Shown: positions 35,118 to 45,200, numbered from the stretch's first letter. The stretch is DNA of 64,000 nt from Sphingobacteriales bacterium (GCA_900299255.1 OMJB01000075.1:1-64000); one strand, 5' to 3'. The notes: a model not told the origin generated them from the letters alone. Translations and numbers: made by a program.

Positions 35118-37742
35118 ATGATCCGGGCTTTGTTTTTTTTGCTGCTGTTTGTGTGTTCTTCGGCATTTGCCCATGCTACTGTAAAAGATACGGCACGCAA
35201 AGATTCAGTATCGTATGTAACACTTGATACGATGGAGATTACGGCTCCTGCCGGTAGCACTCCCTATCAGCCGTCTGCGCCAAGGGTATGGGAGATAAAA
35301 AATATCCGCATTGCCCTCACATTCGATTTGCTGCAGAAGACAGCCGGTGTAAGGGAATGGATTATAATGCAACCCTACTATTTTCAGGTAGATACTGTTG
35401 AGCTGGATGCCAAGGGGGTGAAACTGGATAGTGTGATGCTGGTTGGTACAAAGGGAAAGTTGCAACTGAATTATGTGTATGAAAATGATAAGCTGAAAAT
35501 ATTCTTCAATCAGTTATATAAGCCGGGTGAAAATGCAGAAATATACCTTAAGTATACTGCTATGCCATATGCAAACCAATCGGGTGGAAGTGGTGCAATA
35601 AGAGACGACCGCGGACTGTATTTTATCAATACAGATCATGCAGTACCTCATAAGCCTGCTCAGATATGGACACAGGGTGAAACAGAGTCCAACTCACACT
35701 GGATGATTACGATTGATAAACCCAACTCCCGGTTTACTACCCAGATAGAACTTACAGTGCCAGACAGTTTTGTAACACTGAGCAATGGTGCTCTGGTTAA
35801 GAAGTCGCCGGTGGTAAAAGGTTTGCGTACCGATTTTTGGAAGATGGATATGCCGATTCAGGCATATGCAGTAATGTTTGCAATCGGAAAATTCAGGACA
35901 GATGTTAATCACTGGAGGAACAAGGAAGTGAGTTATTATGTGGAGCCTGAGTTTGAGCATTATGCATACCTGATGTTTAACCACACACGGGAAATGATGG
36001 AGTTTTTTTCGCAGCGCACCGGAGTGCCTTATCCCTGGAATAAGTACAGCCAGATTGTGGTGCGCGACTATGTTTCCGGTGCTATGGAAAATACCTCTGC
36101 CACTTTATTCGGCGAGTTTATGAATCAGAACCCACGTGAAGTGGCAGACAGAAACTCTGAGGATGTTGTTGCCCATGAACTCTTCCATCAATGGTTTGGT
36201 GATTATGTAACCTGCGAGTCATGGAGCAATATTACAGTTAACGAGTCTTTTGCCAATTATGGAGAGCAACTGTGGCGAAGATTCAGGTACGGCAATGAAT
36301 CGGCTGATGAACTGGCTTTTAACGACCTGATGGGATACCTCAGGTATTCCAATATTAACGATCCGCAGCTTGTGCGGTTTAACTATGACAGCCGGGAGGA
36401 TGTGTTTGATCCGATTTCCTATAATAAGGGTGGTGCTGTGCTCCGTTATCTGAACAGCCTCACAGGGGATTCTGCTTTCAACAAGGCAATGAATATTTAC
36501 CTGACTAAAAATGCACTCCATTCAGCCGAAGCGCACAACTGGCGTATGGCAGTTGAAGAGGCAACCGGGCAGGACTGGAACTGGTTTTTTAATGAATGGT
36601 ATTATCATGCCGGGCACCCGGTGTTAAAATGCAGTTATACTAACAATGATTCTTTGCAGGTAACGACCGTAACAGTAACGCAGGCACAATCTGACAGCGG
36701 CTTTGTGTACAGGCTCCCATTGAAGGCAGCCGTATTTTATGGTACGCAGAAAACAGTAGTTAACTGGGATATCAGTAAGAAAAGCCAGTCGTTTAAAGTG
36801 CCGTACAAAAACGGAGTGAAACCGGTTGTTGTACCTGATTACACCCATGTGCTGCCTGGAGAACTAAAGGATGGTAAAACGCTGGAGGATTTTAAAGCTC
36901 AGTTTGTTAACACGGATGACTATGTGAGCAAGCGGTTTGCAGTAAATGCTGCGGGCCGCCATTTGGCAGAACCAGTTGCTCAGGCAATAATGGACCTTGC
37001 ATTTGCCGATAATTTGCACTCCATCAGGCGTTACGCACTTTCCCAGGTCAGAAATACAAGTAACGAAAGCTACAGGACAAGGTGGGCAGACTACATTATT
37101 TCTATGGCGAAGTATGACAGCGACAAACTTGTACGGACTGAGGCTTTTGAAATTCTGGGAGAATGGAAAATAAACGGTGCCAGAGGCTTAATGATACAAG
37201 GCGTGCACTACAGCTCCTATTCAATAGCCGGAGCAGCCCTTGAGGCACTATACAAAATTGACAGCCAGGCGGGATATCAGCTCGCTAAGGAAATGGTATC
37301 AACTGACCCTAAGGCAAATTTGTTAAATGCAGTCTGGTCAGTGATAGGCAAGCGGGCAGCTGATGAAGATGCGCAGCTCTTCGCTAAATATGTGCCCTAT
37401 ATTTTTGGAAACAAGCGGTATTACCTCGCATCGGCAATGCACAATTACCTGAAGAAAGTGAATGGTGATGAGCCGTTCCGAGTTTGCTGCAACGTGCTTG
37501 TTGATTTGATTAATACTGAGGAATTGAGAACCTACCGGGCGGCATTTAACAGTATCTTGTTCAGCCTGGCAGATGGCCTGAATTCAAATCTTAAATCTGA
37601 ACAACAGGATGTCAGTGCCTCTGCAAAGGGCCGGCTTGCAATTATAAAGCCCCTGCTGCAGAAAGTTATTGCCGCCGAAACTGATGCAGATATACTTAAG
37701 GACAGCAATAAGAAAATGAAGGCACTATTTGAAAAGCAATAA
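35118..37742 (+). CDS. Secreted M1-family zinc aminopeptidase
   Basis: 874 aa with signal peptide (MIRALFFLLLFVCSSAFA). Zinc site HELFH at residues 353-357 with Glu376 19 residues further (NESFANYGE); substrate motif GAMEN in SGAMENTSATLFGEF. N-terminal beta saddle and C-terminal HEAT-like helices complete the family plan. Removes N-terminal residues from peptides, probably in the periplasm or at the surface; no T9SS domain is visible. The lipase gene follows at 75 bp. Confidence 0.93.
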   Translation: MIRALFFLLLFVCSSAFAHATVKDTARKDSVSYVTLDTMEITAPAGSTPYQPSAPRVWEIKNIRIALTFDLLQKTAGVREWIIMQPYYFQVDTVELDAKGVKLDSVMLVGTKGKLQLNYVYENDKLKIFFNQLYKPGENAEIYLKYTAMPYANQSGGSGAIRDDRGLYFINTDHAVPHKPAQIWTQGETESNSHWMITIDKPNSRFTTQIELTVPDSFVTLSNGALVKKSPVVKGLRTDFWKMDMPIQAYAVMFAIGKFRTDVNHWRNKEVSYYVEPEFEHYAYLMFNHTREMMEFFSQRTGVPYPWNKYSQIVVRDYVSGAMENTSATLFGEFMNQNPREVADRNSEDVVAHELFHQWFGDYVTCESWSNITVNESFANYGEQLWRRFRYGNESADELAFNDLMGYLRYSNINDPQLVRFNYDSREDVFDPISYNKGGAVLRYLNSLTGDSAFNKAMNIYLTKNALHSAEAHNWRMAVEEATGQDWNWFFNEWYYHAGHPVLKCSYTNNDSLQVTTVTVTQAQSDSGFVYRLPLKAAVFYGTQKTVVNWDISKKSQSFKVPYKNGVKPVVVPDYTHVLPGELKDGKTLEDFKAQFVNTDDYVSKRFAVNAAGRHLAEPVAQAIMDLAFADNLHSIRRYALSQVRNTSNESYRTRWADYIISMAKYDSDKLVRTEAFEILGEWKINGARGLMIQGVHYSSYSIAGAALEALYKIDSQAGYQLAKEMVSTDPKANLLNAVWSVIGKRAADEDAQLFAKYVPYIFGNKRYYLASAMHNYLKKVNGDEPFRVCCNVLVDLINTEELRTYRAAFNSILFSLADGLNSNLKSEQQDVSASAKGRLAIIKPLLQKVIAAETDADILKDSNKKMKALFEKQ

Positions 37743-37816
37743 TGCTCAATAATTATTGCAGTTGTGCGAAGGCGGGTTTCCAGCGTATATATTCCTGAAA
37801 AGCGATAATTTTGAAT

Positions 37817-38917
37817 ATGGTATTTAAATCCCGTGTATTTTATTCCGGACTGCTTATGCTGCTGTTTACCGCTGTGTTATCCTTTGGCCAGACGTTAAAG
37901 CCGGGATTTGACGCAGATGAATACATTGGTGTGCTGCACCGTTGCTCACAGCAGGTGGACAAAAAATACAAGCTCGATCTGTCTAAGGCCATGGGTTTTG
38001 ATAAAGTGTATGTTTCGCCTGAAATGGGGCTTAAGAATAAGTGGGAGCTTTGGGTGAATAAAGACAAGACGGTTATAGCGATCAATCTGCGTGGCACTAC
38101 ATCTGATGTGTCCAGCCTGCTGGAGAATTTTTATTCGGCTATGATCCCTGCTGAAGGGAAACTGAACATTGAGGCAGGAAAACCTTTCAGCTATAAGTTT
38201 GCCGGAACACCTAAGGCCTCCGTTCATGTGGGATGGGCTATAGGCATTAGTTGCCTGATACCGGATATCACTGAAAAGATAAAGCTTTGGTATGGAAAAG
38301 GCATCAGGCAGATTCTTATAGAGGGGCACAGCCAGGGTGGCGCATTGGCCTTTCTGCTAACTTCGCATATTCGCTACCAGATGCTGGATGGCAAACTGCC
38401 TAATGACCTTGTTATTAAAACATACTGCAGCGCCGGACCCAAGCCTGGCAATTTGTCCTATGCCTATGATTATGATTTTCTTACCCGGGGCGGGTGGGGA
38501 TTTAATGTGGTGAACACCGCAGACTGGGTGCCTGAAATGCCCGGTACCATACAAACGCTCAAGGACATTAACGACGATCCTTTTGGGTTTACAAAAAGAA
38601 GTATGCGTAAGCAGAATTTTATAGTACGGTATTACATAACCCATATTTACAATCAGCTTAACAGATCAACGAGAAAAGCACAGCGGAAATATGAGAAATA
38701 CCTGGGCCGTAAAATGTATACCCAAATAACAAAGTACCTGGTGGATCTTGATCAGCCTGAATATACGCACAGTGTGAACTTTGCGCCTGCCGGAACAACT
38801 ATTGTTTTGCAGCCAGATTCAGGCTACCACAGGATATTCCCGGATACGTGTTCCAATATTTTCAGGCACCATCTTTTTGAGCCTTATTATTATCTTGTAA
38901 ATAAGAATTACAAATGA
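37817..38917 (+). CDS. Secreted class 3-type lipase/esterase
   Basis: 366 aa. Signal peptide MVFKSRVFYSGLLMLLFTAVLSFGQ; the frame begins two codons earlier at a TTG but the ATG at 37817 is preferred. Nucleophile Ser172 in LIEGHSQGGALAFLL, preceded by IAINLRGTTSD (oxyanion region) and followed by NTADWVPEMP. This is the lipase_3 plan (GxSxG, large loop lid). Substrate unknown. A TAATTTTG -7 match lies only 3 nt before the ATG. Confidence 0.85.
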   Translation: MVFKSRVFYSGLLMLLFTAVLSFGQTLKPGFDADEYIGVLHRCSQQVDKKYKLDLSKAMGFDKVYVSPEMGLKNKWELWVNKDKTVIAINLRGTTSDVSSLLENFYSAMIPAEGKLNIEAGKPFSYKFAGTPKASVHVGWAIGISCLIPDITEKIKLWYGKGIRQILIEGHSQGGALAFLLTSHIRYQMLDGKLPNDLVIKTYCSAGPKPGNLSYAYDYDFLTRGGWGFNVVNTADWVPEMPGTIQTLKDINDDPFGFTKRSMRKQNFIVRYYITHIYNQLNRSTRKAQRKYEKYLGRKMYTQITKYLVDLDQPEYTHSVNFAPAGTTIVLQPDSGYHRIFPDTCSNIFRHHLFEPYYYLVNKNYK

Positions 38918-39005
38918 GTTACCTGATTTGCCGGGAAACAATTGGAATGCTGTTTGTTTTTATCACAACACCTGTATCTTTAACCTCTGACTGAAAGCAT
39001 CGGAA

Positions 39006-39818
39006 TTGGATTCATTTTTTACAAATAAAGTGGTAGTGGTTACCGGAGGCTCATCCGGGATAGGAAAGGCTCTGGTTGATGAAGCACTGATATCAGGAGC
39101 CAGGGTTGCTGTTTGCGCCCGAAACCTGGACAAGCTGAAAGGTATGTTTACACCATCAGATAATCTGCTGTGCCTGCAGGCTGATGTAAGCAAAGAAGAT
39201 GACTGCCGGCATTTTATTGAAGCGGTAACGGCTGCATGGGGTGGGCTGGATGTACTCATCAACAATGCAGGCATTAGTATGCGTGCACTGTTTGCTGATG
39301 TAAACCTCTCTGTGCTGAGGGAACTGATGGATATTAATTTCTGGGGTGCTGTTTACTGTACCAAATATGCATTGCCTTCCGTTAGAAGCAGGAAGGGCGT
39401 TATTGCTGGTATATCATCTATTGCAGGCTACCGTGGCTTGCCTGCACGCACCGGGTATTCTGCATCCAAGTTTGCATTGCAGGGTTTTCTGGAGGCATTG
39501 CGGACAGAACTGTTGCATACCGGTGTACACGTTATGTGGGTTTCACCGGGTTTTACTTCTTCCAATATACGTAATGTGGCACGCAGCAGTGATGGCTCTG
39601 CACAGGCTGAAACACCACTGGATGAAAGCAAACTGATGAGTGCGGAAGAGTGTGCGCAGCGGATACTCATTGGCATTGAGAACCGTAAGCGTACTATAGT
39701 TATGACACGCCAGGGTAAACTGGCTGTCTGGGTCAATAAGTTTTTCCCGTCTTTGGCAGATAAACTTGTTTACAAGCACTTTTTGAATGAACCTGATTCG
39801 CCTTTGAGGGAATCGTAA
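39006..39818 (+). CDS. Short-chain dehydrogenase/reductase
   Basis: 270 aa. Cofactor motif TGGSSGIGKAL (residues 12-22), NNAG (VLINNAGISM), Ser in GISSIAG, catalytic YSASK (Tyr-x-x-x-Lys). Classical SDR acting on an alcohol or ketone with NAD(P); substrate unknown. Starts with TTG at 39006, as an in-frame stop lies just upstream and no ATG precedes the Rossmann motif. Confidence 0.9.
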   Translation: MDSFFTNKVVVVTGGSSGIGKALVDEALISGARVAVCARNLDKLKGMFTPSDNLLCLQADVSKEDDCRHFIEAVTAAWGGLDVLINNAGISMRALFADVNLSVLRELMDINFWGAVYCTKYALPSVRSRKGVIAGISSIAGYRGLPARTGYSASKFALQGFLEALRTELLHTGVHVMWVSPGFTSSNIRNVARSSDGSAQAETPLDESKLMSAEECAQRILIGIENRKRTIVMTRQGKLAVWVNKFFPSLADKLVYKHFLNEPDSPLRES

Positions 39819-39919
39819 TTTGGGATCGAGGCTTGTTGGAGAGATTCTATTGATATCGCCCAAAAATACAAGGGTAGCGGGTAATCCATTCCGCTTACTT
39901 TCTCTAAATTATTTCCCTC

Positions 39920-40591
39920 TTACTTATTAGCGAAAGTGGTGATGAAGAAGTGTACTATGCTGGTAATAACCGGTAGGCCAACGATAAATATGCTCTTGGC
40001 TATGTCCACTATGTCTGCTGGTTTGCCAACGCGTTTGTCGTCGGGGTCTATTTTCTTAATTCTCTGCTCCATTGTCATCAGCCTTAATTTTGCAGGAACA
40101 AAAAAGAAAAGCAGCAGCAATGAGCATAGCGTAGCTACCAGCAGCACATTAGAGTAGCCAAACGGAGTGTACCCTATATCTTCCTGCACCTTCTTTATGA
40201 ACTCAAGATTACTCACCGATGAATACAGTGAGCCCGTAGTGAGTACAATCATACACAACACCAGAGATGAGATGATAAGCAGGTTGTTAAACAACAGGTT
40301 CATATCGTTAAGCAGGTCAATCTCATCATCTGTAATCTTATCGTCGGTTTTGTCGGGGTTTCTGGTGCCTGAAATCAGCAGGAAGCCAGTAAAACAAAAG
40401 GTGCCTGTAAGTCCGGCCAACACGCTGCCCGCAATGAGTGCACCAGAGAGATGCACATAAAAAAGGCCATTTCTGAGATAGTTGGGGTTGAAAAAAGTAA
40501 AAAATGCAGCGTAGACAAGCACAAATATGGTAAGGGCTGACAACAGCGGATAAATAACAATCAGCCATTTGTTCTTTTTCCTTTTGTACAC
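39920..40591 (-). CDS. Multi-pass membrane protein, possibly the C-terminal half of the gene upstream
   Basis: 223 aa with four predicted membrane helices (about 10-30, 45-72, 105-130, 155-175). No family recognised. The annotated start is a GTG at 40591, weak and without other support. Upstream codons stay open in the same frame up to the TGA (40616-40618) that ends the preceding gene: the bridge reads NFKIRYPDV then YKRKKNKW, a typical cytosolic linker between helices. Thus 39920-41368 may be one gene interrupted by a nonsense codon (see findings). Confidence 0.6.
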   Translation of the reverse strand: MYKRKKNKWLIVIYPLLSALTIFVLVYAAFFTFFNPNYLRNGLFYVHLSGALIAGSVLAGLTGTFCFTGFLLISGTRNPDKTDDKITDDEIDLLNDMNLLFNNLLIISSLVLCMIVLTTGSLYSSVSNLEFIKKVQEDIGYTPFGYSNVLLVATLCSLLLLFFFVPAKLRLMTMEQRIKKIDPDDKRVGKPADIVDIAKSIFIVGLPVITSIVHFFITTFANK

Positions 40592-40615
40592 ATCGGGGTA
40601 CCGGATCTTGAAATT

Positions 40616-41368
40616 TCAGATTACTATTATGGCAGACAGGGTGAGCGAAGGGAACAGCCCGAATTGTACAACGAGCAATAATGCCCATAACAGAAACGGA
40701 GGATTGGCCGTAAAGAAGTCATTGTTTGAGGTGAAATAACATACCCTGTGATGCACTTCGGACTGCAGATGGTAGGGGGTGATGGGCTTATAATATCTTA
40801 GCGAATAGCTGATATAATAATCCCAGAGAACCGGCAGTGATTTTTTATCGTCTATACTGCCGGAGTCTGTAACCATGAGGCAGGACTCGTCGTATGCATC
40901 TTTGTTGATAAACAACTGATTGCTGACCATCAGCTGGTTGAGTTCTGAATCGGGCAGGTTGGCCGTCAGCCATTTGCGGTACCGAAGCTCATCCCGCAGC
41001 GTGTCTGATTTTTTCGGGTTCAGTTCAAAGGAGTAGCTGTTCCGCGAATTGCCTGAAAGGTAATCAGATATTATTGAATCAATTATTATTGCAGGCTCAT
41101 ATTCTATTTCATAAAACAGCTTTCTGGCTTGAACTGCAACAGTAACGTCGGTTATAACTTTTTTTACTGTATCCTGTTTGATCTTGGGAGTTGAGCTGTC
41201 AGTTGATTTTGGAGCGGCCGGCGCTTTTTTGGTTGTAACCTTTTTAAACAACAATTTGGCACCGTCTGAAAAGTCAAAAATGAAAAAGCTGCCTAAAAAC
41301 AAGCCGGCCAGTGCTGTTGAAGTTGTTGTTAGCCATTGGTTTGTCTCACAGAGATAATTGGATAGCAT
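40616..41368 (-). CDS. Membrane protein with central soluble domain, ends at an in-frame TGA
   Basis: 250 aa. A first helix near the N-terminus (TALAGLFLGSFFIFDF), a charged soluble region and a final helix (PPFLLWALLLVVQFGLFPSLTLSAIIVI) that runs into the TGA stop. No enzymatic motif. The ATG at 41368 is chosen over one 20 codons upstream; the earlier part is not signal-like. The next ORF continues in frame after the TGA with a 26-bp gap between the ORFs as called. Confidence 0.6.
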   Translation of the reverse strand: MLSNYLCETNQWLTTTSTALAGLFLGSFFIFDFSDGAKLLFKKVTTKKAPAAPKSTDSSTPKIKQDTVKKVITDVTVAVQARKLFYEIEYEPAIIIDSIISDYLSGNSRNSYSFELNPKKSDTLRDELRYRKWLTANLPDSELNQLMVSNQLFINKDAYDESCLMVTDSGSIDDKKSLPVLWDYYISYSLRYYKPITPYHLQSEVHHRVCYFTSNNDFFTANPPFLLWALLLVVQFGLFPSLTLSAIIVI

Positions 41369-41490
41369 CAAATGTAATAAAATAATTTTGTTTAAGTGAT
41401 TGTCTTTAAATGTGCTTTTCAGTGTCAATTCCCCTTCATTTTAACCTTTCTTACACTGAAAAATCAATTATATTGCATACCTGATTTACT

Positions 41491-44400
41491 ATGAACAACT
41501 ACGATTGGCTGATAGAGAGGCTGGATGCATTTATTAGAAAATACTATGCAAATAAGGTAATACGGGGCAGCCTTGTGTTTCTGAGTTGTATGCTTTTTTA
41601 CATTCTCACTGTAAGCGTAGGCGAATACTATCTGTACCTGCCTGTATGGGCTCGTATCACTATTGTTTCGGCTTTTTTAGCGCTGGGCATCACTGCACTA
41701 GTGGCATGGGTAATGATACCGCTTACCAAGATGGCCAGGCTGGGCACAGTAATTTCGCATGAGCGGGCTGCTGAGATCATTGGGCAGCATTTTCCGGAGG
41801 TGAGCGACCGCCTGCTGAATATACTGCAGCTGAAAAGGCAAAACGATCAAATCTCCAGCCGCGAACTGGCTGAAGCGAGCATCAACCAGAAAATCAGCCA
41901 GATATCAGTGGTGCCTATAGGCAAGGCTATTGACCTTTCAAAGAACAGGAAGTACCTGCCGTTTTTGCTGCCATTGCTGCTCGTGCTGGTGTTTATACTT
42001 GTGGCGGCACCCAATGTTTTCAAAGAGGGTTCTTCGAGGTTGTTGCAACCTACCAAACCGTTTGAAAAGCCAGCCCCATTTCAGTGGGTAATTAAGAACC
42101 CAACGCTGGTAGCTATGCGTAATGCTGATTTTACCGTAACTGTTGAAATGAAGGGTAGCGCACTGCCTGCTGAAGTATCAGTAGAAATGGGGAGTGAGCT
42201 CCTGCCCATGCAGCCATTGGAAAACCACTGTTTTCAGTATACATTCCGGAACATCACTGATGCCATACACTTCCGGTTTTTTGCAGCAGGCTTCTACTCA
42301 GGCGATAACACAATAAGGGTGGTGCAGCGGCCTGTACTGAAAGAATTTAAAGTGCAGGTTAATTACCCTTCCTATACAGGTAGGAAAAACGAAGTGCGCA
42401 CCAGCCTGAGCGATATGACGCTGCCTGCAGGCACAACAGTCAACTGGACTTTTGTGACGGAGCACACAGACGGGGCAACAATACATTTTGGAAACGGAAC
42501 TCCTAACCCGCTGAACAAATCCGGTGCGGCTTTTGGTTATCAGTACAGGTTTTTGAATGATACTTCGTATACGGTTACTTTGGAGAACAGGAATGCGGGT
42601 ATAGCTGACAGCTATCACTACAATGTGCAGGTAATACCTGATCAGTACCCGGTACTGCAGGTGCAGCAATTTAGGGATACAGTGTCGGGCAAGCAGGTGC
42701 TTGTTACTGGCACAGCAGGAGATGATTATGGAATCACCAGGGTCACATTCAACTATGAAGTGAGCGACAGGAACAAGGCAATACTTACCAAAAGCATTCC
42801 AGTAAAAATCAGCGGTGGCGTACTTTCTGCATTGCAGCAATACTTTGATATCAAGAGCCTTAACCTGCTGCCGGGTCAAAAGGTTTCCTATTTTATTGAG
42901 GCATGGGACAATGACGGCGTGCACGGGAGCAAGGCATCCAGGAGTGAAGTAATGTCTTACTTCATGTACAACGAAAAACAGCTGGATTCTGCCATCAACG
43001 AAAATTCAAAACAGATCAATTCGGGTATCAGCAACAGCGCTCAAAAGACGCAGCAGTTACAGAACGATTATAAGAGTATGCAGTCGAAGATGCTGCAGAA
43101 CCATAGCATGGACTGGGAGCAGAAAGAATCGCTGGAAGAAATGATGCGCAGGCAGATGGACCTGAAAAATAATCTGGAGAATATAAAACAGCGTTTTGAA
43201 GAGCAGGTACAACAGAGCGAGCAGAAAAAATACAGTGAGAATCTGCAGGAGAAACAAAAGGAAATGGAAAAGCAGCTGGATAACCTGCTGAACAAGGAAC
43301 TGGAAGAGCAAATGAAGAAACTGCAGGATTTGATGCAGAAACTGAACAAGGAAGAAGCAATGGAGTCTATGCAGCAACTGGAACAGGAAAACAAACTGTT
43401 TAAGATGGACATGGAGCGTATGCAGGAGCTGATGAAGAAGATGGAAATGCAGATGCGTATGGAAGACATGGCCAATAAAATGGATGACCTGGCCAGGAAG
43501 GAAAGGGCACTACAGAAAGAAACAGAAAAATCAGAACAGAACGACAAAAAGAACAGCGGCTCGAAAAACGGAGACAAGAAGGACGATCAGAAAGGACAGG
43601 ACAAAACAGGGGATAAGAAAAACGGTGACAGCAAGGATGATAAAAAGGCGGGCGATAAAAATGGAGATCAGAAAAGTGGAGACAAAAAAGACGAAAAGGC
43701 CGGTGATAAAAAAGATGGCAAAGAGAATGCACCAAAGGATAGTAAGGAACTCAGCAAAGAACAGCAGGAACTGAAGAAGGAGCTGGATAAGGCGATGAAG
43801 GATGATATGAAGGAGGCCCAGAAACTTGCCAAAGAAACCAAGCAGGATGGCAAACTGGATAATGAACAGCAGCAGGCCAAGGATGCAGAAAAGGAAATGC
43901 AGAACAGTGAAGAGGAACTGAGCCAGGATAAAAAAGACAAAGCGGGCAAAAGCCAGGATAAAGCAGCGCAGAACCTGGAACAAATGGCCAAATCGCTGCG
44001 TAAGAAAGCTGGAGGCATGGATATGGAACAGATTGAAATTGATATCAAGTCTACCAGGCAGTTGCTAACCAATCTGATGAGGCTCTCTTTTGAGCAGGAA
44101 GACCTGATGGAAAGTGTGCGTAAAACATCTAACACAAGCAAGGCCTACATCACCAATCAGGAGATACAGAACCGGCTGCACAATAATTCTTTCATGATCA
44201 GGGATAGTTTGTTTGCCCTGAGCAAACGCATCAATAAGCTGCCTGCAATAGTAAACCGTGAGACAACCGGGCTGGAATATAATATGAAGAAGGCTGTGGA
44301 TGCTCTGGAAAACAGGAATCAGCCCGCGGCAGTTACGTTTCAGCAATACGTGATGACACACACCAACAACCTGGCGTTGATGCTTAATGAAATTCTGGCC

Positions 44401-45096
44401 AACCTGATGCAGATGGAAAGCCAGTCGAAACAGGAAGGTGGGGAAGGCAGCTGCTCTAAGCCTGGAAAGAAGCCGGGGGGAATGACAGGGAAGAAAGGCA
44501 AGGGTGCTGGCCAGCAGTTGGCTGATATCATCACCAGCCAGAAGAAACTGGGCGAGTCTATGGAGCAGATGCAGAAGCCCGGCGGCAGCAAAAGCGGCAA
44601 GGGTGCCGATGGGCAGGGGAAAACAGGCAATACACAGGGCAAGGAGGGTGAGAGCAGTGAGAGCGGCAACTCTGAACAGATAGCCAGGCTGGCCGAACAG
44701 CAGGCAGCACTGCGAAGAAAAATACAGGAACTTACCAGCCTGCTCAACAGCCAGGGATTGGGCAACAGCAAAGAACTAAGAGAGATAGAGCAGAAGATGG
44801 ACAAGACTGAAACCGACCTGGTGAACAAGCGCCTTACCAATGAGCTGCTGCTGCGCCAGAAGGAAATAGAAACCAGAATGCTGGAGGTGGAAAAGTCTTT
44901 AAGGGAACAGGAACAGGATGATAAGCGAAGCTCTAAAAGTGCTGAAGAGGTCAGCAGGCCGGTACCACCTGCTTTGCAGAAATATATAACAGACCAGAAG
45001 CAGTTACTTGAACTGTATAAAACAGTGCCTCCCCAGTTAAAACCATACTACAGGGAGATGGTGGAAAATTATTTCCACATTATAGGCAATAAGTAG
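41491..45096 (+). CDS. DUF4175 family: membrane-anchored giant coiled-coil protein
   Basis: 1201 aa. Three hydrophobic helices near the N-terminus (about 26-46, 50-75, 155-175), then Ig-like beta segments (200-500), and a long Gln/Glu/Lys-rich coiled coil (500-1190). A low-complexity Lys/Asp/Gly/Asn stretch (about 680-757) and a second Gly/Lys/Ser-rich stretch (990-1050) interrupt it. The pattern is that of DUF4175 proteins, widespread in Bacteroidetes and of unknown function, perhaps envelope or gliding/secretion related. Divergent from the membrane-protein pair. Confidence 0.8.
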   Translation: MNNYDWLIERLDAFIRKYYANKVIRGSLVFLSCMLFYILTVSVGEYYLYLPVWARITIVSAFLALGITALVAWVMIPLTKMARLGTVISHERAAEIIGQHFPEVSDRLLNILQLKRQNDQISSRELAEASINQKISQISVVPIGKAIDLSKNRKYLPFLLPLLLVLVFILVAAPNVFKEGSSRLLQPTKPFEKPAPFQWVIKNPTLVAMRNADFTVTVEMKGSALPAEVSVEMGSELLPMQPLENHCFQYTFRNITDAIHFRFFAAGFYSGDNTIRVVQRPVLKEFKVQVNYPSYTGRKNEVRTSLSDMTLPAGTTVNWTFVTEHTDGATIHFGNGTPNPLNKSGAAFGYQYRFLNDTSYTVTLENRNAGIADSYHYNVQVIPDQYPVLQVQQFRDTVSGKQVLVTGTAGDDYGITRVTFNYEVSDRNKAILTKSIPVKISGGVLSALQQYFDIKSLNLLPGQKVSYFIEAWDNDGVHGSKASRSEVMSYFMYNEKQLDSAINENSKQINSGISNSAQKTQQLQNDYKSMQSKMLQNHSMDWEQKESLEEMMRRQMDLKNNLENIKQRFEEQVQQSEQKKYSENLQEKQKEMEKQLDNLLNKELEEQMKKLQDLMQKLNKEEAMESMQQLEQENKLFKMDMERMQELMKKMEMQMRMEDMANKMDDLARKERALQKETEKSEQNDKKNSGSKNGDKKDDQKGQDKTGDKKNGDSKDDKKAGDKNGDQKSGDKKDEKAGDKKDGKENAPKDSKELSKEQQELKKELDKAMKDDMKEAQKLAKETKQDGKLDNEQQQAKDAEKEMQNSEEELSQDKKDKAGKSQDKAAQNLEQMAKSLRKKAGGMDMEQIEIDIKSTRQLLTNLMRLSFEQEDLMESVRKTSNTSKAYITNQEIQNRLHNNSFMIRDSLFALSKRINKLPAIVNRETTGLEYNMKKAVDALENRNQPAAVTFQQYVMTHTNNLALMLNEILANLMQMESQSKQEGGEGSCSKPGKKPGGMTGKKGKGAGQQLADIITSQKKLGESMEQMQKPGGSKSGKGADGQGKTGNTQGKEGESSESGNSEQIARLAEQQAALRRKIQELTSLLNSQGLGNSKELREIEQKMDKTETDLVNKRLTNELLLRQKEIETRMLEVEKSLREQEQDDKRSSKSAEEVSRPVPPALQKYITDQKQLLELYKTVPPQLKPYYREMVENYFHIIGNK

Positions 45097-45184
45097 GTGC
45101 GTGGGCAAAAACAAAGGCTGGCTTCAGTTTCAAATACAGCTACAGGCCTACTTTCCCAAAGTCATATCAGTAATTAACCAAACT

Positions 45185-45200
45185 TGGCACGGTTTTTGAT
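45185..45200 (+). promoter_or_regulatory. Sigma54-like -24/-12 element
   Basis: TGGCACGGTTTTTGAT agrees with TGGCACR-N4-TTGCW at all positions except the C of the -12 GC (here A). It lies about 90 nt before the ATG at 45293. A housekeeping promoter candidate overlaps further down (45224-45253). Confidence 0.4.

Noticed and set aside
43028-44141. Several long minus-strand frames rich in Ser, Leu, Phe and Cys
   Set aside because: They are the antisense of the Lys/Glu/Gln-rich coiled coil of the DUF4175 gene; codon bias there keeps all frames open.
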